Shown: positions 1 through 7,081 of the stretch, piece after piece
Layout of the letters: each line of letters starts with the position of its first letter
How positions within the stretch are numbered: position 1 is the stretch's first letter
Source of the DNA: an uncultured Aquimarina sp.
Lineage (GTDB): Bacteria > Bacteroidota > Bacteroidia > Flavobacteriales > Flavobacteriaceae
Assembly (NCBI GenBank): GCA_937958735.1
Contig: CALGNG010000216.1
Span: 1 to 13,304, forward strand
DNA: 13,304 nt
Reading direction: 5' to 3'
Translations under genes and position numbers: made by a program
The notes under the pieces: generated by a model
Told to the model about the DNA's origin: nothing
Database searches by the model: none
Seen by the model: only the letters and a program-made list of their open reading frames with translations

Positions 1-1
1 C

Positions 2-103
2 AACACTAAAACAGTAACTATTACAGCTAATACCGAAACAGGTACAGAAAGAATAAAAATAAAAGCTAAAGTAACTCCAGCTCCAAAAGAAGAAGCTAAA
101 TAA
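2..103 (+). CDS. DUF1573 domain protein, C-terminal end only (partial)
   Basis: An open frame enters from the left edge and stops at TAA 101-103, giving 33 residues that begin NTKTVTITANTETGTER and end in a Pro/Lys/Glu tail. The beta-strand pattern (TVTITANT, then RIKIKAKV) resembles the end of the Ig-like DUF1573 domain common in secreted Bacteroidota proteins. DUF1573 genes often sit directly before yajC in flavobacteria, which supports the call. The stop is 2 bases before the yajC ATG, so the two are almost certainly one transcript. The N-terminus, including any signal peptide, lies outside the window, and so little remains that the family call rests partly on context. Confidence 0.6.
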   Translation, partial: NTKTVTITANTETGTERIKIKAKVTPAPKEEAK

Positions 104-105
104 TA

Positions 106-402
106 ATGGAACAATTTAGTACAATATTACCTATTATAGCAATGTTTGCTGTAGTATACTTATTTATGATACGTCCACAAATGACGCGTCAAAAAAACGA
201 GAAAAAATTTGCTGAAGATCTTAAAAAAGGAGATCGAGTTATTACTAAAAGTGGTTTACATGGTCGCGTAGCTGAAATATCAGAAAAAAACGACGCCATT
301 GTTATAGAAACTACTGCTGGTAAATTAACTTTTGACAGATCGGCTATTTCTTTAGAACTTTCAAAGAAATTAAATGAAAAATCAGAAGTTACCAAAAAGT
401 AA
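106..402 (+). CDS. yajC: YajC, accessory subunit of the Sec preprotein translocase
   Basis: A 98-residue inner-membrane protein of usual YajC length. A single hydrophobic helix (about residues 7-22) is followed directly by the family signature IRPQ (22-25), then a basic cytoplasmic stretch. After that comes the small beta domain with the GDRVITKSGLHGRV motif (about 42-55) and an EISEKNDAIVIET segment typical of the family. YajC associates with SecDF and supports protein export and membrane insertion, though it is usually not essential. The ATG lies 2 bases after the upstream DUF1573 stop, so translation is probably coupled. A strong hairpin terminator follows 21 bases after the stop. Confidence 0.95.
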   Translation: MEQFSTILPIIAMFAVVYLFMIRPQMTRQKNEKKFAEDLKKGDRVITKSGLHGRVAEISEKNDAIVIETTAGKLTFDRSAISLELSKKLNEKSEVTKK

Positions 403-423
403 ATTGTTAATTTTCGCAATATT

Positions 424-459
424 AAAAGACTTTTAACCAACGTTAAAAGTCTTTTTTTT
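424..459 (+). terminator. Rho-independent terminator after yajC
   Basis: A perfect 14-bp stem (424-437 with 442-455) closes a CAAC tetraloop and runs into a T tract (452-459). It ends the DUF1573-yajC transcript and insulates metF. Confidence 0.9.
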
Positions 460-464
460 GAACT

Positions 465-499
465 ATAATTAGCAATGTTCGACTATGCTAATTATTTTT
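465..499 (+). repeat. Inverted repeat upstream of metF
   Basis: ATAATTAGCA (465-474) and TGCTAATTAT (486-495) are perfect 10-base inverted repeats around an 11-base loop, followed by four T. It lies only 6 bases after the yajC terminator and 20 bases before the metF ATG. It could be a weak second terminator, or a DNA operator at the metF promoter, because the right arm overlaps a TAttTTTG -7 box at 493-500. The pairing is seen directly; the role is inferred. Confidence 0.5.
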
Positions 500-500
500 G
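493..500 (+). promoter_or_regulatory. Putative -7 box of the metF promoter
   Basis: TATTTTTG matches the Bacteroidota -7 consensus TAnnTTTG. It lies 18 bases before the metF ATG, so the leader would be about 10-13 bases. I could not find a convincing TTG -33 element at the usual spacing, so this is tentative. Confidence 0.35.
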
Positions 501-518
501 CACCAACGAATTCTTTTC

Positions 519-1472
519 ATGAAAGTAACAGAACACATAGAAAAAGCAAACGGGAAAACGCTATTTTCGTTTGAGATTGTACCACCCCAAAAAGGGAGTA
601 ATATTAACGATTTATACGCAAATATTGACCCTCTAATGGAATTTAATCCTCCATTTATAGATGTAACTACCTCTAGGGAGGAGTATGTTTATATTGAAAA
701 AGACGGTTTATTTGATAGAAAAATTACACGTATGCGTCCTGGAACTGTGGGGATATGTGCTTCCTTACAATATAAATACAATGTAGATGCTATCCCACAC
801 ATATTATGTGGAGGGTTTACTAAAGAGGAAACCGAATACATGTTAATTGATTGTCAATATCTAGGAATTGATAATTTAGTAGCCTTAAGAGGTGATCCTA
901 TGAAAGGTGAAAAGTATTTTACTCCAACTAAAGGAGGTAATAATTACGCTATCGATTTAGTTAAACAAATTAAAAATATGAATAACGGTAACTTCCTACA
1001 TGGGAATGCCGAAATAAAAAATAAACCCGACTTTTGCGTAGGTGTTGCAGGATACCCAGAAAAACATATCGAAGCCCCTAGCTTAGATGCCGATTTAAAG
1101 CGTTTAAAAGAAAAAGTAGATGCTGGTGCAGATTATGTTGTTACTCAGATGTTTTTTGACAACCAACGCTATTTTAAATTTGTACAAGCAGCACGTAATA
1201 TAGGCATAACTGTACCTATAATTCCTGGAATAAAACCTGTGGCAGTAAAGCGTCATTTACAAATTCTACCACAAGTATTTTGGTTAGATATGCCTACAGA
1301 ATTAATTTTGGATATAGAAAAAGCCAAAGACAATAAAGAAGTACGCCAAATAGGAATTGATTTTGCTATCCAACAATCTAAAGAATTATTAGAATATGGA
1401 GTCCCTTGTTTACACTACTATTCTATGGGAAAATCCGATAATATTAAAGCTATTGCAAAAGGCATCTTTTAA
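519..1472 (+). CDS. metF: Methylenetetrahydrofolate reductase (MetF)
   Basis: A 317-residue cytosolic flavoenzyme that reduces 5,10-methylene-THF to 5-methyl-THF, the methyl donor for methionine synthesis. The TIM-barrel family motifs are present in order: FSFEIVPP (16-23) with Glu19 matching the catalytic Glu of E. coli MetF; NLVALRGDP (119-127) with the FAD-contacting LRGD; GYPEKHIEAP (178-187); VDAGADYVVTQMFFDN (200-215); and IPGIKP. A frame extension begins at a TTG at 498, but the ATG at 519 gives the family-like start MKVTEHI and avoids starting inside the promoter. It appears monocistronic, between terminators on both sides. No metH or metE is nearby, so the homocysteine methyltransferase must be elsewhere. 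Confidence 0.95.
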   Translation: MKVTEHIEKANGKTLFSFEIVPPQKGSNINDLYANIDPLMEFNPPFIDVTTSREEYVYIEKDGLFDRKITRMRPGTVGICASLQYKYNVDAIPHILCGGFTKEETEYMLIDCQYLGIDNLVALRGDPMKGEKYFTPTKGGNNYAIDLVKQIKNMNNGNFLHGNAEIKNKPDFCVGVAGYPEKHIEAPSLDADLKRLKEKVDAGADYVVTQMFFDNQRYFKFVQAARNIGITVPIIPGIKPVAVKRHLQILPQVFWLDMPTELILDIEKAKDNKEVRQIGIDFAIQQSKELLEYGVPCLHYYSMGKSDNIKAIAKGIF

Positions 1473-1478
1473 TTACAA

Positions 1479-1530
1479 ACGAATAAAACCTACTTTTATT
1501 AAAGAGTAGGTTTTATTCGTTTATTTTTAG
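1479..1530 (+). terminator. Strong, probably bidirectional terminator between metF and the orphan secreted gene
   Basis: A perfect 16-bp stem (1479-1494 with 1505-1520) extends by two A-T pairs and one G-T pair to an ATTA tetraloop, followed by the T-rich tract TTATTTTTAG. It starts 6 bases after the metF stop. The leftward seven-gene cluster ends at 1586, and the same hairpin could stop that transcript, although the U-rich side is weaker in that direction. The stretch 1531-1585 holds nothing else I recognise. Confidence 0.88.
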
Positions 1531-1585
1531 CATTATTACCAAAATCAATCTATTTTCCAAATAAGATTATAAATCTATAGATTGC

Positions 1586-2167
1586 CTAGTTAGCTTCCAA
1601 GCAATGCAAATAACTTTGAAAAAAGCTTGAAGGGTGAGAAATAGCTCCTAATTTTTGATCATCAATTTTTTTAACTATTGGATACATATAAGAAGACCCT
1701 TCCTTATCTGAAATTATTAAAGATGCTATTTTTTGTTTTTTAAGGTCGGATACTACTTCTTTTGGAATTTTAAAAATCGCATCTATTTTTAATGCATTAA
1801 AGTTTTGCCTCGTAGGATGTTTCTGCTGTTTTTCACAAAACTCTTCTCCTTGGTAGTTTATTGTAACCGAAGTATCATCTTTAAATACTAAACTCAAAAA
1901 AGCACCTTCTCCATAACAAAATACAGGAAATGGATCTCTTGCTACTCTAGAGAATGTAGTAAGCAAGTATTTAGAATCCCCATCGGTATACATAGAAAAT
2001 AAGACATAGTTTCCTGTTAAAACCTCTTGATTCTCTTGCAATACAAACATCTCCCGAGGCGTAGCATTAATTTTAGATTCTTTAAAATCTATGATCTCAA
2101 AATTACATTGCCCCATTATAGAGACTACACATAAGCTATATAAGAAAATACTAATTATATACTTCAT
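1586..2167 (-). CDS. Unrecognised secreted protein, 193 aa
   Basis: I do not recognise this protein. It starts with a signal peptide (MKYIISIFLYSLCVVSIMG, then Q20), so the mature protein should be periplasmic or exported. The residue before Cys21 is Gln, so this is not a good lipobox. The mature part has four Cys (21, 84, 111, 189), enough for two disulfides. It alternates short hydrophobic strands with polar turns, suggesting a mostly beta fold; a stretch near 84-111 (FCYGEGAFLSLVFKDD to GEEFC) is bracketed by two Cys. The ATG overlaps the stop of the upstream methyltransferase gene by one base (TAATG), so it is the last gene of the leftward cluster and probably translationally coupled. There is no sign of truncation. 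Confidence 0.75.
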   Translation of the reverse strand: MKYIISIFLYSLCVVSIMGQCNFEIIDFKESKINATPREMFVLQENQEVLTGNYVLFSMYTDGDSKYLLTTFSRVARDPFPVFCYGEGAFLSLVFKDDTSVTINYQGEEFCEKQQKHPTRQNFNALKIDAIFKIPKEVVSDLKKQKIASLIISDKEGSSYMYPIVKKIDDQKLGAISHPSSFFQSYLHCLEAN

Positions 2168-3348
2168 TAAACGGATATTTTTTTACAATCTATAACTATA
2201 GGCTTATTATTATGGTCTGTTACAAAAAACAAATACCTATCTAAGCCTTCTTGCAATTTATATTTTTTTCGTAATTCGGCTACACTCATTTTAAAATTGC
2301 GAGTTACCACATTAGTTTTACATTTTACAATAGCACGCATACCACTTTTGTTAAACGGTAATATTGCAGTAATACTAAAACAACGTCCTGGAAATTCTAT
2401 TAACTCTTCCGAGGTATACAAATGGGTTAATGCATGCAATTTTTCTACTTTAAAATTCTGAGATAACCAATTAAATACCCCTGCCTTCATTACCGATGCA
2501 TAAGGCTCGTAAAGATATTTCTTAGGCTTGCTCAAAATGGCATGCGCATAGGACTCTTCTCCTAGCTTTACTTCTACACTTGTTTCCTTGTTTTTAGACA
2601 AGTTTACTGCTTTTATAACAGGTTCTTCCAAATGTTGGATATCTAACATCCAAAGTAATTCTTTAACTTCGTTATTTACTGCTATAACATGTATTTCTTT
2701 TACATACTGTAACGACTTCAAACCCACAGAAATATCTAAAATTGGAGCTGTTTTTATTAGTATTTTCGATGTCACTTTAAATAAATCGTCTAGAATTAGA
2801 GGAACATTAGGCAAACAATCTTCTAAAAAGAAGACCTTACCTTTAGCTTCATTTCGTCTGGAAGGATCGATATATATCCAATTTATCTTTTTTTGCTTTA
2901 AAGCAAATTCTATCCCATTGGTTGTGTAAGATTCGATATTTTTTATACCTAACACTTTAAAATTGTGAGCAGCTATAGACTGTAACTCTTCATTTAAGTC
3001 GCAATGAAACACTTTTTCCATCCGTTTTGCAAAAGACACACAATCTATCCCAAAACCACCTGTACAGTCCACTAAAGTAGTTCCAGAGATCAAATTAGCC
3101 TTATAGTCTGCTGTTTTTTCCGATGAAGTTTGCTCTAAATTTAAACTAGGCGGATAATAGATATTTAGATTATTAAACCAACTGGGTAGTTTTACTTTAG
3201 CTTTTTGCTTACCTACTAATTGTTGTGCTAATTCTTTAGAATTAATCCCCACAAAAGAGGATTTTTTTAAGGCAATACTAGTAGCTTTCTGGTTTAAATT
3301 TTCAACCAAAAAAACCTGTACATCTTCTTGTAAAAGTAATAAATTCAA
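2167..3348 (-). CDS. Class I SAM-dependent methyltransferase with THUMP-like C-terminal domain (PG_1098-like)
   Basis: A 393-residue cytosolic protein. An N-terminal region carries LEQTSSEKTA (71-80). The Rossmann methyltransferase core follows, with SAM-binding motif I VDCTGGFGIDC (93-103), an acidic residue after strand 2 (HCD117LNEEL) and a DPSRR motif at 161-165 where other methyltransferases have the catalytic D/N-P-P-Y. The C-terminal third (about 315-393) matches what is known as the THUMP-like domain, which suggests an RNA substrate. This family is widespread in Bacteroidota; I know of no established substrate. The start is TTG (3346-3348): no ATG occurs in frame before residue 110, and the TTG gives an N-terminus (MNLLLLQEDVQVFL) like those of relatives. 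It sits 4 bases after the permease stop. Confidence 0.88.
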   Translation of the reverse strand: MNLLLLQEDVQVFLVENLNQKATSIALKKSSFVGINSKELAQQLVGKQKAKVKLPSWFNNLNIYYPPSLNLEQTSSEKTADYKANLISGTTLVDCTGGFGIDCVSFAKRMEKVFHCDLNEELQSIAAHNFKVLGIKNIESYTTNGIEFALKQKKINWIYIDPSRRNEAKGKVFFLEDCLPNVPLILDDLFKVTSKILIKTAPILDISVGLKSLQYVKEIHVIAVNNEVKELLWMLDIQHLEEPVIKAVNLSKNKETSVEVKLGEESYAHAILSKPKKYLYEPYASVMKAGVFNWLSQNFKVEKLHALTHLYTSEELIEFPGRCFSITAILPFNKSGMRAIVKCKTNVVTRNFKMSVAELRKKYKLQEGLDRYLFFVTDHNNKPIVIDCKKISV

Positions 3349-3352
3349 AGTA

Positions 3353-4441
3353 CTAGATTTCTTTTGTTAGGTATTGCACTATTTTATACTCGGATAAGAA
3401 TTCTTTAGAAACTACTTTAATAGCGGTGTATAAAGGTACTGCTGCTATTAAACCTCCAATTCCAAAAAGCAACCCAAACACTAAAATAGCTAGGAATATT
3501 TCTAATGGATGAGACCGTACACTGTTTCCAAAGATAAAAGGTTGGTTAAAAAAGTTATCTACCATTTGCACTACAAAAAAGCCAATTCCAACTTTTATAA
3601 TTTTAGGTAAAATAATTACAGAAAATGACATGTTTAAATTATCTGTTACCGCCAAAGAGAACAATAGCACTATACTTATTACAGGTCCCAAATAGGGTAT
3701 AAGATTTAAAATAGCACAAATTAAGGCTACAGCTATGGCATTTTGGAATCCTAAAATTAGCAATAATGCCGAATAAAGAATAAAAAGAATAAACAATTGT
3801 GCTAACAATCCTACAAAATAACGAGATAACAATTCTTTAATTTTTAGAAATGCACGCTGAAATTTATTTTCGTCTTCCTCTTTAGCAAAAGCCAACAAAC
3901 TCTTCTCTAACAACTTACTATCTTTTAAAGCAAAAAAGGCTATAAATATTACCGAAAACATTCCTATTAAAAAGCTCCCTAATCCTCCAAAAATATTGGT
4001 TAGCACTTTAGGTAATGTATTTACATCTAGGTATTTAATCAAGTCTATTTTTTCTAATAAATCTCTAAGGTTTAGCTTCTTAATTCCAAAATAGTCAGTA
4101 GATTCATTAATAAGCCTATCTACATCTGCTTCTAATTTTTCTATATTAATTTGGCTAATGTTTTCATATAGCTCCGCTACTACAGGCGAAAATAGAGCAA
4201 TTACCCCTACAAAAAACATCAAAAATATTCCAAGACAAATACTTACAGCTAGAGCCGATTTCATTTTTAATTTATTAACCAAAAACAACATTAATGGACG
4301 ACCAATTAAAGAAATAACAGCACCTAATAAAATATATAATAATACCGACCGTATAAGGTATAAGAAATAAAACAGCAACACAACTCCTACTATAATACTA
4401 ATTGCTCTTAAAATACCATTACTTATTGCCTTACTTTGCAT
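3353..4441 (-). CDS. AI-2E family membrane transporter (PF01594-type permease)
   Basis: A 362-residue polytopic inner-membrane protein with the layout of the AI-2E/PerM family. Two or three hydrophobic helices at the N-terminus (about 12-85) are followed by a polar, largely helical segment (about 90-150). A block of further helices follows (about 155-350), including the conserved NLIPYLGPVIS segment (a GP in a hydrophobic run) and the C-terminal glycine-rich GLLFGIGGLIAAVPL motif. Some members export the AI-2 signal, but others act as Na+/H+ antiporters or have no known substrate, so the family name should not be read as quorum sensing. The gene overlaps the end of the RNA methylase gene by 11 bases, which indicates co-expression. 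Confidence 0.9.
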   Translation of the reverse strand: MQSKAISNGILRAISIIVGVVLLFYFLYLIRSVLLYILLGAVISLIGRPLMLFLVNKLKMKSALAVSICLGIFLMFFVGVIALFSPVVAELYENISQINIEKLEADVDRLINESTDYFGIKKLNLRDLLEKIDLIKYLDVNTLPKVLTNIFGGLGSFLIGMFSVIFIAFFALKDSKLLEKSLLAFAKEEDENKFQRAFLKIKELLSRYFVGLLAQLFILFILYSALLLILGFQNAIAVALICAILNLIPYLGPVISIVLLFSLAVTDNLNMSFSVIILPKIIKVGIGFFVVQMVDNFFNQPFIFGNSVRSHPLEIFLAILVFGLLFGIGGLIAAVPLYTAIKVVSKEFLSEYKIVQYLTKEI

Positions 4442-4943
4442 GAGTTAATTGTTTTGTGATCTCGTATAATGCAATTGATGTTGCCTGAGAAACATTCATA
4501 CTAGAGTTTTTACCAAACATAGTAATATGTCTATGTAGCTTACAGTTTTCTAAAATCAAATTAGATACTCCTGCACTTTCATCACCTATAATTAGAAGTA
4601 TTTTTTCTAAATTTAAAAAATTACTTTGTTGTATGGGGTCACTTTTATCTGTTATTTCTAGTGCAATAGACGTATATCCCTTTTTTTTATATGCTTCTAA
4701 GGTTTCCAATACATCTATATTGTCCTCTATTTTGGTCCAATTTTGTGCAGAACGTGCTGTGCGCTTTAATCGTGGACTATTAATATCTATGGTTACTGCT
4801 CCAAAAAGCACTTTTTGTACTCCAAAACTATCTGCAATACGTAATAGACTTCCTATGTTGGCTGGAGAATTTACTCCATCACATAAAAGAATAATATCCG
4901 TATCTATTTTAGGGAAATTGGTGTTGTTGTGATGCCTTTGCAT
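4431..4943 (-). CDS. SpoU/TrmH-family RNA 2'-O-methyltransferase
   Basis: A 170-residue single-domain SPOUT methylase of TrmL/TrmH size that transfers a methyl group from SAM to the ribose 2'-OH of RNA. All three family motifs are seen: motif 1 NSPANIGSLLRIA (25-37), with the conserved Asn29 and Arg35; motif 2 LIIGDESAGVS (117-127), with Glu122; and motif 3 MFGKNSSMNVSQATSIALYE (142-161), whose loop enters the trefoil knot. There is no extra N-terminal RNA-binding domain. A tRNA target is likely but the sequence does not say which position. Its ATG overlaps the stop of the DUF4159 gene by one base (TAATG), and its 3' end overlaps the permease gene. Confidence 0.92.
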   Translation of the reverse strand: MQRHHNNTNFPKIDTDIILLCDGVNSPANIGSLLRIADSFGVQKVLFGAVTIDINSPRLKRTARSAQNWTKIEDNIDVLETLEAYKKKGYTSIALEITDKSDPIQQSNFLNLEKILLIIGDESAGVSNLILENCKLHRHITMFGKNSSMNVSQATSIALYEITKQLTHAK

Positions 4944-5581
4944 TAGTTTAAAAAAGCGTAGTGAATAATATTAGCTCCCATCTGGAGCGCTTGCTCTCTT
5001 ACTGGTTGTGGGTCGTTATGCACCTCTGCATCTTCCCATCCATCTCCTAAATCTGCCTCGTAGGTTAATAATAACACTAAGCGACCTTCTACAAAAACAC
5101 CTTCTGCTTTTGGCGATTTATTATCGTGCTCGTGTATTTTAGGCAATCCATTAGGAAAAGGAAAGCTATCCTTAAAAATAGGGTGATCTGTTCCTATGCT
5201 TATTAGTTTTTTTTCTGGAAACAGTCTTGCTATTTCTCTTTTAGCGTAGTCTTTCATCCCATAATTATCGTCTATATGGAGGAAACCTCCACTTACTAGA
5301 TAAGTATGTAAATTTTCAATCTCGGACTCGTTAAACAGTATGTTTCCGTGCCCTGTTGCATGTACATAAGGGTAATCAAAAATATCGGGACTACCTGGTG
5401 TTACCTCAGCCACCTCTATGGACAGGTTTGTTTTTAGTTGTTTATTACAAAACCGAACTAAGTTAGGCAATGCAGTGGGGTTACTATACCAATCTCCTCC
5501 TCCATTATAATGCAATACGGCTATTTGTTGTGCACAAAGCATATTGGAAAATAGAAAAGAAAAAAGAATTAAGTATTTCAC
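4943..5581 (-). CDS. Secreted DUF4159 protein
   Basis: A 212-residue protein with a signal peptide (MKYLILFSFLFSNMLCA, then QQ), placing it in the periplasm. The rest matches short DUF4159 proteins, which have a glutamine-amidotransferase-like fold. Features include the opening IAVLHYNGGGDWYSNPTALPNL, the strand-turn segment YPYVHATGHGNILFNESE, GGFLHIDDNYG, the TDHPIF segment and a Trp/Asp-rich end (GDGWEDAEVHNDPQPVREQALQ). Function is unknown. Larger DUF4159 proteins often accompany MoxR/DUF58/VWA operons, but no such genes are here. The start is GTG (5579-5581): the only nearby ATG is codon 14 and would remove the signal peptide. The stop overlaps the RNA methylase start. Confidence 0.87.
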   Translation of the reverse strand: MKYLILFSFLFSNMLCAQQIAVLHYNGGGDWYSNPTALPNLVRFCNKQLKTNLSIEVAEVTPGSPDIFDYPYVHATGHGNILFNESEIENLHTYLVSGGFLHIDDNYGMKDYAKREIARLFPEKKLISIGTDHPIFKDSFPFPNGLPKIHEHDNKSPKAEGVFVEGRLVLLLTYEADLGDGWEDAEVHNDPQPVREQALQMGANIIHYAFLN

Positions 5582-5600
5582 TTTAAATTATATTTTTAAA

Positions 5601-6404
5601 TTAATATTCCCACTCTCTTTTTTTATTCAAAGCTTCTTCTGCCTCCAATTCTTTTTGTGGTATAACTTTTAAGAAGGATGGGTGTTGTTCTATAGCATAT
5701 TCTAATTGTTCTACAATTTTATCTATACTATCATTTTCATAATCGATCTCTAAAGGTTCTTTTATTACAAAAGATTGTAGTATTCCTTTTTTCTTAATTA
5801 ACAACCCTTTTTTGTCAAAAGAGCGTCTAAAGCCATCTATTACAATAGGTACTACTACGGGCTTGTATTTTCTTATAATATGTGCTGTTCCTTTCCTTAT
5901 TGGCTTAAATGGTTTGGTCGTTCCTTGCGGAAAAGTAATTACCCAACCATCGTCTAAAGCATTAGCTATATTAGTAATATCACTTACTTTAACTTGACGA
6001 TTAATATCTTGTCCTGCAGCCCTCCATGTACGTTCTACGGTAATGGCTCCTGCATAAGCAAAAATACGTGCTAAAGGCCCAGATTGCATTGTCTCTTTGG
6101 CTGCTACATAATATAAATTCATTTTAGGTTGCCACAAGTATCCTACATTTTTTATAGAATCCACCCGTCCACTTAAACTAGCGTTAAATACATGAAACAT
6201 GGATACTACATCGGCAAAGTACGTTTGGTGGTTCGAAACAAATAGCACATTCGTTTCTGGAAGCTTGGTAATAATCTCACTCCCTTCTATTACTAACTCA
6301 TTAAAACCACGATAGCGTCTATGTGTTAAAGCGCCTAAAATACGTATAAGCCACTTTTTTAATAATAAATAATGTCCAAATGGATTTTTTTTGAATAATC
6401 CCAT
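5601..6404 (-). CDS. PlsC-like lysophospholipid/acylglycerol-phosphate acyltransferase, variant motifs
   Basis: A 267-residue protein of the PlsC acyltransferase fold, expected to act at the inner membrane and move an acyl chain onto a lysophospholipid or related acceptor. The block I motif reads NHQTYFAD (58-65), placing His59 and Asp65 five residues apart rather than the usual four (HX4D). Block II is ITVERTWR (121-128). Block III reads FPQGTTKP (158-165) instead of the common FPEGTR. Block IV is VVVPIVIDGF (183-192). I believe this variant is a conserved flavobacterial form rather than a decayed gene, since the rest is intact. The true acyl acceptor is uncertain. It lies 19 bases before the DUF4159 start and 41 bases after the Nudix stop. 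Confidence 0.85.
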   Translation of the reverse strand: MGLFKKNPFGHYLLLKKWLIRILGALTHRRYRGFNELVIEGSEIITKLPETNVLFVSNHQTYFADVVSMFHVFNASLSGRVDSIKNVGYLWQPKMNLYYVAAKETMQSGPLARIFAYAGAITVERTWRAAGQDINRQVKVSDITNIANALDDGWVITFPQGTTKPFKPIRKGTAHIIRKYKPVVVPIVIDGFRRSFDKKGLLIKKKGILQSFVIKEPLEIDYENDSIDKIVEQLEYAIEQHPSFLKVIPQKELEAEEALNKKREWEY

Positions 6405-6445
6405 TGATATTTTTAGTTGAAATCAGTTTGCTAATATACCAATAA

Positions 6446-7081
6446 TTACTCCATACTCTTCAAAATTACTTGTATAAGTTCGTTAAGCATCATAGCAGTA
6501 GCTCCCCAAATAACATAGTCCTCGTACACAAATGCTGGGGCTATAATAGTCTTATTATTTACTACTACACTGGTAACTTGTCTCCGCACATTGTCTTGTA
6601 ATAAAGCACTCAATGGAATAGTTATTACTTTGGCTACCTCTTCCTCTTGCGGTATATAGGATAATTTTTTTTTTGAATACGCTAAAAATGGATATACTCT
6701 AAAGTCCGAAGGTGGAATGTAAACAGAGGTTAAGGATCTGCAAAATGTTAAATCGTTTTTAGAAACCCCTATTTCTTCCTCTACCTCTCTAAACGCTGTA
6801 TCTTGAAAACTTTTATCTTCTTTTTCCCATTTCCCCCCTGCAAAAGCCACTTGCCCAGAATGCGCCCCATCGTAAGTAGTTCTTACAATAAGTGTCACAT
6901 GTACCTCGTCTTTTATAGGAGAAAATACAGCCATTACTCCTGCATTCCTTGTTTTAGTTGTTTTATAGTCTTCTGCAAACTCTGGACGATCTTTTGGAGA
7001 AAACTCGGAGTGTGCTAAAGCACTATTCACTTTTATTTTTTCTATTTTTGAAAGATTATTTAAGAAAAAATCAAACTTCAT
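6446..7081 (-). CDS. Nudix hydrolase, probable CoA pyrophosphatase type
   Basis: A 211-residue cytosolic Nudix enzyme. The segment RTTYDGAHSGQVAFAGGKWEKED (68-89) followed by REVEEEIGV (98-106) is the Nudix box in the longer-spaced form of the CoA pyrophosphatase group. Glu102 and Glu103 are likely Mg2+ ligands. The preceding GAHSGQVAF resembles the CoA-group signature (HxGQxxFPGG), with the usual Pro replaced by Ala81. That group cleaves CoA or its esters to 3',5'-ADP and 4'-phosphopantetheine; the assignment to CoA rather than another nucleotide is by similarity only. It is the first gene of the leftward seven-gene cluster. Its ATG is 2 bases from the divergent lipoprotein ATG. Confidence 0.88.
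   Translation of the reverse strand: MKFDFFLNNLSKIEKIKVNSALAHSEFSPKDRPEFAEDYKTTKTRNAGVMAVFSPIKDEVHVTLIVRTTYDGAHSGQVAFAGGKWEKEDKSFQDTAFREVEEEIGVSKNDLTFCRSLTSVYIPPSDFRVYPFLAYSKKKLSYIPQEEEVAKVITIPLSALLQDNVRRQVTSVVVNNKTIIAPAFVYEDYVIWGATAMMLNELIQVILKSME
7043..7050 (+). promoter_or_regulatory. Putative -7 box for the cyclophilin lipoprotein gene
   Basis: TATTTTTG matches TAnnTTTG and lies 33 bases before the ATG at 7084, inside the start of the divergent Nudix gene. No clear -33 TTG is present at normal spacing, so it is tentative. Confidence 0.35.

Noticed and set aside
498..518. Start of metF at the TTG at 498
   Set aside because: It would begin inside the -7 box and inverted repeat; the ATG at 519 gives the family-like N-terminus MKVTEHI.
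465..518. SAM or other riboswitch ahead of metF
   Set aside because: Only about 60 bases separate the yajC terminator from metF, with one simple hairpin, too small for the known SAM aptamers, and no conserved core is visible.
1572..1583. Perfect 12-base palindrome AATCTATAGATT after the orphan secreted gene
   Set aside because: It lies 3' of the gene stop beside a strong terminator and is short; such palindromes are expected by chance in DNA this AT-rich.
2588..2929. Open frames antisense to the methyltransferase, permease, RNA methylase, menD and thioesterase genes
   Set aside because: They lie within well-supported genes on the other strand and their translations show no domain, signal peptide or sensible composition.
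3353..4441. A quorum-sensing (AI-2) export system
   Set aside because: Only the broad AI-2E permease family is present; there is no luxS, receptor or signal-processing gene, and many family members have other roles.
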